NCBI GenBank assembly: GCA_027019885.1
Contig: JALUWC010000219.1
Span: 1 to 11,104 of the forward strand
Length of the DNA stretch: 11,104 nucleotides
Origin: Geoglobus sp.
Lineage (GTDB): Archaea > Halobacteriota > Archaeoglobi > Archaeoglobales > Archaeoglobaceae
Direction: 5' to 3'
In this document: positions 7,814-11,104 of the stretch, piece after piece
Layout of the letters: each line of letters opens with the position of its first letter
Position numbering within the stretch: position 1 is the stretch's first letter
Made by a program: the position numbers and the translations under genes
Notes under the pieces: model-generated
Database searches by the model: none
What the model saw: the letters and a program-made list of their open reading frames with translations, nothing else
Told to the model about the DNA's origin: nothing

Positions 7814-9326
7814 AGTTGGCAAGATATTTGGAGAGACGTCCTCCTTTGAGTTCGAGTTTGTTGTTTTCAATCCGAGAGACGTGAAGAGAGGGGATTATGT
7901 AAAGGTCTGGAATGATGTGGAGGGATGGATCGTTGCATACGTCACCGATGTAAAGGCAAAATCAGACTTCAGCAGTGAGGATGTGATAAAGGGCAGGAAC
8001 GTGGAGTCTGAGATTTACGTTGCCAAGGCAAGTGTCATAGGAAAGAGAGAGAATGGATACCTGAGAGCTCCAAGAACGCCTTTTGTTCCAGGAGAGAAGA
8101 TATTTCTTGCTGAAGAAGATCTTGTTGCAGATGTTCTTGGAATGAGTCAGGAGGGTGCATACATCGGATTGCTTGGAGACACATCTGTAAGGGTGAGGTT
8201 AGACATAAACAGCCTCGTGCAGAAACACGTGTGCATTCTTGCAAAAACCGGAAGTGGGAAGAGCTACACTGCAGGAGTTATAATAGAGGAGCTGATTGAA
8301 AAGGGTGTACCCCTGCTTATAATCGATCCTCATGGAGAGTACAGCTCCCTGAGGTATAGAAACGATGTGAGCGAGGAAACAGAGAGGATGGGCGAATTTG
8401 GAATAAAGCCAAGAGGGTACGACAGCATAAGAGTTTACGTTCCTCCGGGATCTCCTTTTGCAGACAGAGCTGATGGTGTTATTCATTTGGATGGGAGAAA
8501 TCTTGATGCAGAGGAGATAATCGAATTGGGCAATATAACAAGCTCTTCAGCTCAGGCTCTGCTTTATCAGGTTTTGAAGGACATGCATGACTACACAATC
8601 GATGACATACTAAGCAGGGTGGAGGGGGAGAAGCACAGCAGCAAAGCAGTCATCCTTGGTGCACTGACAAAAATTCAGAAGTCAGGGCTGTTTTCAGAGA
8701 ATCCAACACCTCTTGAGATACTTCTGCAAAAGGGAAGAGCTGTTATTCTTGATCTCAGGGGTTTGGATCCAGTATATCAAGATTTGATTGTCGCGAGAGT
8801 CTGTGACAGACTTTTCGATATGAGAAAAAGGGAGGAAATTCCGCCCGGAATGATTGTGATTGAAGAGGCTCACAACTTCATACCTGAAAGGGGGTTTGGG
8901 AAGGCCGTTTCAACTCAAATTCTCAGGACAATTGCCAGTGAGGGCAGAAAGTTTGGTTTGGGCTTGATGGTGATAAGTCAGAGGCCAGCAAGGGTGGACA
9001 AGAACGTGATAAGCCAGTGCAACACCCAGATCATACTGAGGCTCACAAACCCAAATGACATAAACGCAGTGAGAAAGGGGGTTGAGGGCTTGACCGCTGA
9101 GATGGTGGAAGAGGTGAAAAGGCTCCCGCCCGGAAACGCGGTTGTTGTAAGCCCTGAGCTTGAAAGACCAGTTATTGTTAGAGTCAGAGTCAGAAAGAGC
9201 AGGCACGGACATGCCGTCGAGATATTTGGAGGGAGAAAATCTGGAAAAACAAAGAGAAAGGAAGTGAAATCTGAAAGCAGAAACCAATCCCAGAGCGGGC
9301 TCTTCAAGAGGATATTCGGTGGTTAA
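7803..9326 (+). CDS. HerA-like DNA-translocase ATPase (HAS-barrel plus FtsK/HerA domain)
   Basis: Hexameric FtsK/HerA-superfamily ATPase, probably a DNA translocase or helicase. From ATG 7803 it has 507 residues. An N-terminal beta-rich HAS-barrel occupies about 1-130. The motor contains Walker A AKTGSGKS (147-154), the HerA-typical IIDPHGEYSSL (182-192), AVILDLRGLD (about 323-332), the Walker B VIEEAHNF (352-359, Glu in place of the commoner Asp) and ASEGRKFGLGLMVISQRP with its candidate arginine finger. A basic tail ends in GLFKRIFGG. Frames open to a TTG at 7779 and a GTG at 7797, but MKGEVGKIFG matches the usual family start. Canonical archaeal herA lies with nurA, mre11 and rad50; none is here, so this is more likely a HerA paralogue. 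It overlaps both neighbours. Confidence 0.9.
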   Translation: MKGEVGKIFGETSSFEFEFVVFNPRDVKRGDYVKVWNDVEGWIVAYVTDVKAKSDFSSEDVIKGRNVESEIYVAKASVIGKRENGYLRAPRTPFVPGEKIFLAEEDLVADVLGMSQEGAYIGLLGDTSVRVRLDINSLVQKHVCILAKTGSGKSYTAGVIIEELIEKGVPLLIIDPHGEYSSLRYRNDVSEETERMGEFGIKPRGYDSIRVYVPPGSPFADRADGVIHLDGRNLDAEEIIELGNITSSSAQALLYQVLKDMHDYTIDDILSRVEGEKHSSKAVILGALTKIQKSGLFSENPTPLEILLQKGRAVILDLRGLDPVYQDLIVARVCDRLFDMRKREEIPPGMIVIEEAHNFIPERGFGKAVSTQILRTIASEGRKFGLGLMVISQRPARVDKNVISQCNTQIILRLTNPNDINAVRKGVEGLTAEMVEEVKRLPPGNAVVVSPELERPVIVRVRVRKSRHGHAVEIFGGRKSGKTKRKEVKSESRNQSQSGLFKRIFGG

Positions 9327-9666
9327 GGTGCCGGATTATCTTGTTGTTCTTCAGGGAGCCTGGGTTGTAAGAAAGGCTAAAAGCACCAGTGATGCGATGA
9401 ACATTGCTGTTGCTGAGGCTGGAAAGAAGCTCAGTCCTGATCTGGACTTTGTTGAAATTGATGTTGGTGATACAGAATGCCCTCAGTGTCATTCTCCGTT
9501 AAAGAGCATTTTCATGGTGGCTGGAATGGCTCTCGTAGGCTTAATTTTTGAAATGAAGGTTTTCAATGCCCAGAGCGAGGAGCACGCGGCAAAAATCGCA
9601 AAGTACGAGATCGGAAAAAGGTTGCAGAGGATACCGCTTGAGATTATTGAAATTAAAAAGATCTGA
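9319..9666 (+). CDS. UPF0212 (DUF555) family protein
   Basis: Conserved archaeal protein of unknown function. The 115-residue length and pattern fit the family: LVVLQGAWVV near the N-terminus, AVAEAGKKLSPDLDFVEIDVG, the CPQC pair (54-57), MALVGLIFEMKVFNAQSEEH and AAKIAKYEIGKRL. Only two cysteines are present, so any metal or redox role would need dimerisation or a partner. The GTG at 9319 has AGAGGAT 5-6 nt upstream and overlaps the HerA-like stop by 8 nt; a second in-frame GTG at 9328 is possible. Co-transcription with the ATPase is likely from the overlap. Confidence 0.9.
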   Translation: MVKVPDYLVVLQGAWVVRKAKSTSDAMNIAVAEAGKKLSPDLDFVEIDVGDTECPQCHSPLKSIFMVAGMALVGLIFEMKVFNAQSEEHAAKIAKYEIGKRLQRIPLEIIEIKKI

Positions 9667-9801
9667 GTGCACCTTGAGCACGACAGATAACACATTCAGA
9701 ATGTCTTATAACTTTCTCTTCCTTAAAATCATTGAGGTGGATTTTCGACAAATTTCAAAACATTAATATTTTGACGTGCAAACTCTATCCGGGTGATTAT
9801 A
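9667..9801 (+). promoter_or_regulatory. Regulatory region upstream of ftr with two palindromes and TATA-like elements
   Basis: This 135-base gap precedes ftr. A TATA-like TTAATATT at 9763-9770 lies about 25 bases before a likely start near 9790, leaving a leader of only about 10 nt that contains the GGGTGAT site. It is embedded in a near-perfect palindrome CAAAACATTAATATTTTG (9756-9773, 16 of 18 symmetric bases). Further upstream, ACATTC-A-GAATGT (9692-9704) is a perfect 13-base palindrome directly beside a second TATA-like TTATAACTT (9706-9714). Either may be an operator; both calls are inferred from sequence only. Confidence 0.45.
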
Positions 9802-10695
9802 ATGAAGGTAAACAACGTTGAGATTGAAGAGACTTTTGCAGAGGCATTTGACATAAAAATTGCGAGGGTTTTGATTACAGCATACGACCACGACTGGGCG
9901 CATGTTGCAGCCAATGAGGCAACAGGTTTTGGAACCTCAGTCATCATGTGTCCTGCTGAGGCAGGGATAGAAAAGAAAGTTCTGCCCTCTGAGACACCGG
10001 ATGGAAGACCAGGCTACTACATCCAGATCTGCCACATGAGCAAGAAGGGTCTTGAGCAGCAGGTGCTTGCAAGGCTCGGCCAGTGTGTGCTCACAGCACC
10101 AACAACGGCAGTATTCAACGGTCTGCCTGAGGCAGAGGAGAAATTTGACACAGGCAACAAGCTCAGGTTCTTTGCTGATGGCTTTGAAAAGCAGGTTGAT
10201 GTTGCTGGCAGGAAAATGTGGGCGATCCCGATGATGGAAGGCGACTTTCTCATAGAGAACGACATAGGTTATGTGAACGGAATTGCAGGCGGAAACTTCT
10301 TCATTATGGGCGAGACTCAGCCTTCTGCATTAGCTGCTGCAAAGACTGCCGTGCAGACTATAGCGGACGTTGAAGGGGTAATTACCCCGTTCCCGGGAGG
10401 AATTGTTGCCTCTGGCTCAAAGGTTGGAGCGAATAAGTACAAGTTCCTGAACGCCACAACAAATGAGAAATTTGCCCCGAGCATCAGAGATCAGATTCCG
10501 GAGACGCAGGTTCCTGAAGGAGTTAAGGCCATTTATGAGATAGTCATAAACGGTATAAGCATAGAGGCAATCAAGGAAGCTACGAAAGCTGGAATCGAAG
10601 CGGCAACGAAGATACCCGGAGTTGTGAAGATCACCGCTGGCAACTACGGAGGAAAGCTCGGAAAGCACCTGATTTACCTGAACGAGCTGTTTTAA
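9802..10695 (+). CDS. ftr: Formylmethanofuran:tetrahydromethanopterin N-formyltransferase
   Basis: Transfers the formyl group between methanofuran and tetrahydromethanopterin in the cytoplasm. In an archaeon oxidising C1 units it would work from formyl-H4MPT toward formyl-methanofuran and CO2. The 297 residues from ATG 9802 are the standard length. Diagnostic stretches: VEIEETFAEAFDIKIARVLI, SVIMCPAEAGIE, GQCVLTAPTTAVFNGLP, IPMMEGDFLIE, GIAGGNFFIMGE, VITPFPGGIVASGSKVG, KYKFLNATTNE and AGNYGGKLGKHLIYL at the C-terminus. GGGTGAT at 9791-9797 is the ribosome-binding site, so the GTG at 9793 inside it is rejected. It appears to be a single-gene unit: 135 bases from the upstream gene and followed by T-tracts. 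It shares the H4MPT pathway with the MtrH-family gene elsewhere in the window. Confidence 0.98.
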   Translation: MKVNNVEIEETFAEAFDIKIARVLITAYDHDWAHVAANEATGFGTSVIMCPAEAGIEKKVLPSETPDGRPGYYIQICHMSKKGLEQQVLARLGQCVLTAPTTAVFNGLPEAEEKFDTGNKLRFFADGFEKQVDVAGRKMWAIPMMEGDFLIENDIGYVNGIAGGNFFIMGETQPSALAAAKTAVQTIADVEGVITPFPGGIVASGSKVGANKYKFLNATTNEKFAPSIRDQIPETQVPEGVKAIYEIVINGISIEAIKEATKAGIEAATKIPGVVKITAGNYGGKLGKHLIYLNELF

Positions 10696-10717
10696 CATTT
10701 TTATCTTTCACTTTTTA
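10690..10717 (+). terminator. Oligo-T terminator of ftr
   Basis: Directly after the ftr stop come three T-runs (10690-10693, 10698-10702, 10712-10716) in a pyrimidine-rich stretch without a hairpin, the usual appearance of archaeal intrinsic termination sites. No experimental support can be seen here. Confidence 0.5.
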
Positions 10718-10865
10718 GTCTGCTGATCTTTGCCTTGGATTTTTAGCTGAAAAATATCTTGAGGTGATTCTTTGGATTTTAAAATTTTAATAATAAAGCA
10801 CTTCTGATTGAATTGACAGGTATGGGAGAATTGAAAGAGGTTAAACAAAAATATTGGAAGCTGGA
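10699..10865. other. AT-rich intergenic region between convergent ftr and CoA-transferase genes
   Basis: 167 bases with no convincing gene. On the plus strand a good ribosome-binding sequence GAGGTGAT (10761-10768) precedes a TTG that opens only 11 codons (10772-10807). On the minus strand TATTTTTG (10853-10846), just past the CoA-transferase stop, may terminate that gene. The segment 10773-10797 is almost pure A/T. Confidence 0.4.
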
Positions 10866-11104
10866 TCAGATGACGCCAGCACCCTTCAGATCTGCGAGCT
10901 CCTTCCTCCCCAGTCCCAGAAACTTCTTGTAGAGGAAGTAGTTGTCCTCCCCTACATTCTTCGCCAGCCATTTGAGTTTCAGAGGCGTCTGGCTCAGCTT
11001 CCATACAGGGTTGATAGCCGTAACCTTGCCGTATCTCCTGTCCACCATCTCCCTGAAAACTTCCCTCTCCCTCCAGTAGCTTTCTTCCAGAACCTCTTTG
11101 GGTG
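10866..11104 (-). CDS. Family III CoA-transferase (CaiB/BaiF type), C-terminal fragment
   Basis: The frame is open from the stop at 10868-10866 to the window edge, so only about the last 79 residues are present. They match the C-terminus of CaiB/BaiF formyl-/carnitine-/bile-acid-type CoA-transferases: a charged helix (EVLEESYWREREVF), a strand with GKVTAINPVWKLSQTP, GEDNYFLYKKFLGLGRKEL and the typical ending LKGAGVI. These enzymes move CoA between acyl-CoA donors and carboxylic acids without a ping-pong glutamyl intermediate of the family I kind. The catalytic Asp lies in the missing N-terminal part. The substrate cannot be judged. An ATG at 11048 is internal. It is convergent with ftr. Confidence 0.82.
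   Translation of the reverse strand, partial: PKEVLEESYWREREVFREMVDRRYGKVTAINPVWKLSQTPLKLKWLAKNVGEDNYFLYKKFLGLGRKELADLKGAGVI

Noticed and set aside
7475..7870. Minus-strand open frame of 131 codons across the divergent region
   Set aside because: It would run antisense to the start of the HerA-like gene and over the promoter; Phe/Thr/Asn-rich with no family match. The opposite-strand small gene has better start signals.
7803..9326. HerA-type defence system (such as HerA-SIR2 or HerA-DUF4297)
   Set aside because: No SIR2, nuclease or other effector gene is adjacent; neighbours are a small Cys protein and UPF0212, a broadly conserved archaeal family.
9692..9704. ACATTC-A-GAATGT as a hairpin terminator for the UPF0212 gene
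   Set aside because: A one-base loop is not sterically workable in RNA, leaving at most a 5-bp stem, with no clean T-run immediately after; a DNA operator is the better reading.
10822..10930. Plus-strand frame of about 36 codons beginning MGELKEVKQKYWKL
   Set aside because: More than half overlaps the conserved C-terminus of the CoA-transferase on the other strand, and the ribosome-binding site is weak.

Overview
The window looks like a piece of a sulfate-reducing or methanogen-related euryarchaeal chromosome, most likely from the Archaeoglobales. The evidence is a full-length formylmethanofuran:tetrahydromethanopterin formyltransferase (Ftr) and an MtrH-type methyltransferase (tetrahydromethanopterin C1 chemistry), together with acyl-CoA dehydrogenase and B12-dependent acyl-CoA mutase genes. 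Other archaeal marks are a UPF0212/DUF555 protein, a HerA-like ATPase, AGG/AGA-dominated arginine codons, GGAGG/GGTGAT ribosome-binding sites and TATA-type promoters. No rRNA, tRNA, CRISPR array or insertion sequence was recognised, and no gap between genes exceeds 300 bases.

Layout. (1) About 2-2520, plus strand: the 3' part of a RACo/RamA-type corrinoid-protein activator, overlapping by 4 nt an MtrH-family methyltransferase. (2) 2554-7422, minus strand: a compact operon transcribed in the order acyl-CoA dehydrogenase, acyl-CoA mutase large subunit, mutase B12-binding subunit, MeaB GTPase, PduO-like cobalamin adenosyltransferase. (3) 7613-9666, plus strand: a 66-residue Cys-rich protein, a HerA-like ATPase and a UPF0212 protein, with start/stop overlaps. 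(4) 9802-10695, plus strand: ftr with its own upstream region. (5) 10866-11104, minus strand: the C-terminus of a family III (CaiB/BaiF) CoA-transferase running off the window.

How the genes fit together. The activator and orphan MtrH suggest a soluble route moving methyl groups between a corrinoid protein (encoded outside the window) and tetrahydromethanopterin, as in methoxydotrophic or methylamine systems. Methyl-H4MPT would feed the C1 oxidation path in which Ftr acts. The minus-strand operon would ordinarily be labelled methylmalonyl-CoA mutase. However, the large subunit carries Phe and Gln at the two positions where methylmalonyl-CoA mutases carry Tyr and Arg. That pair is the isobutyryl-CoA mutase signature, and a short-chain-type acyl-CoA dehydrogenase is the first gene of the operon. 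A route isobutyryl-CoA to butyryl-CoA to crotonyl-CoA is therefore a better hypothesis than the propionate pathway. The operon's adenosyltransferase is divergent and lacks the glycine-rich ATP loop.
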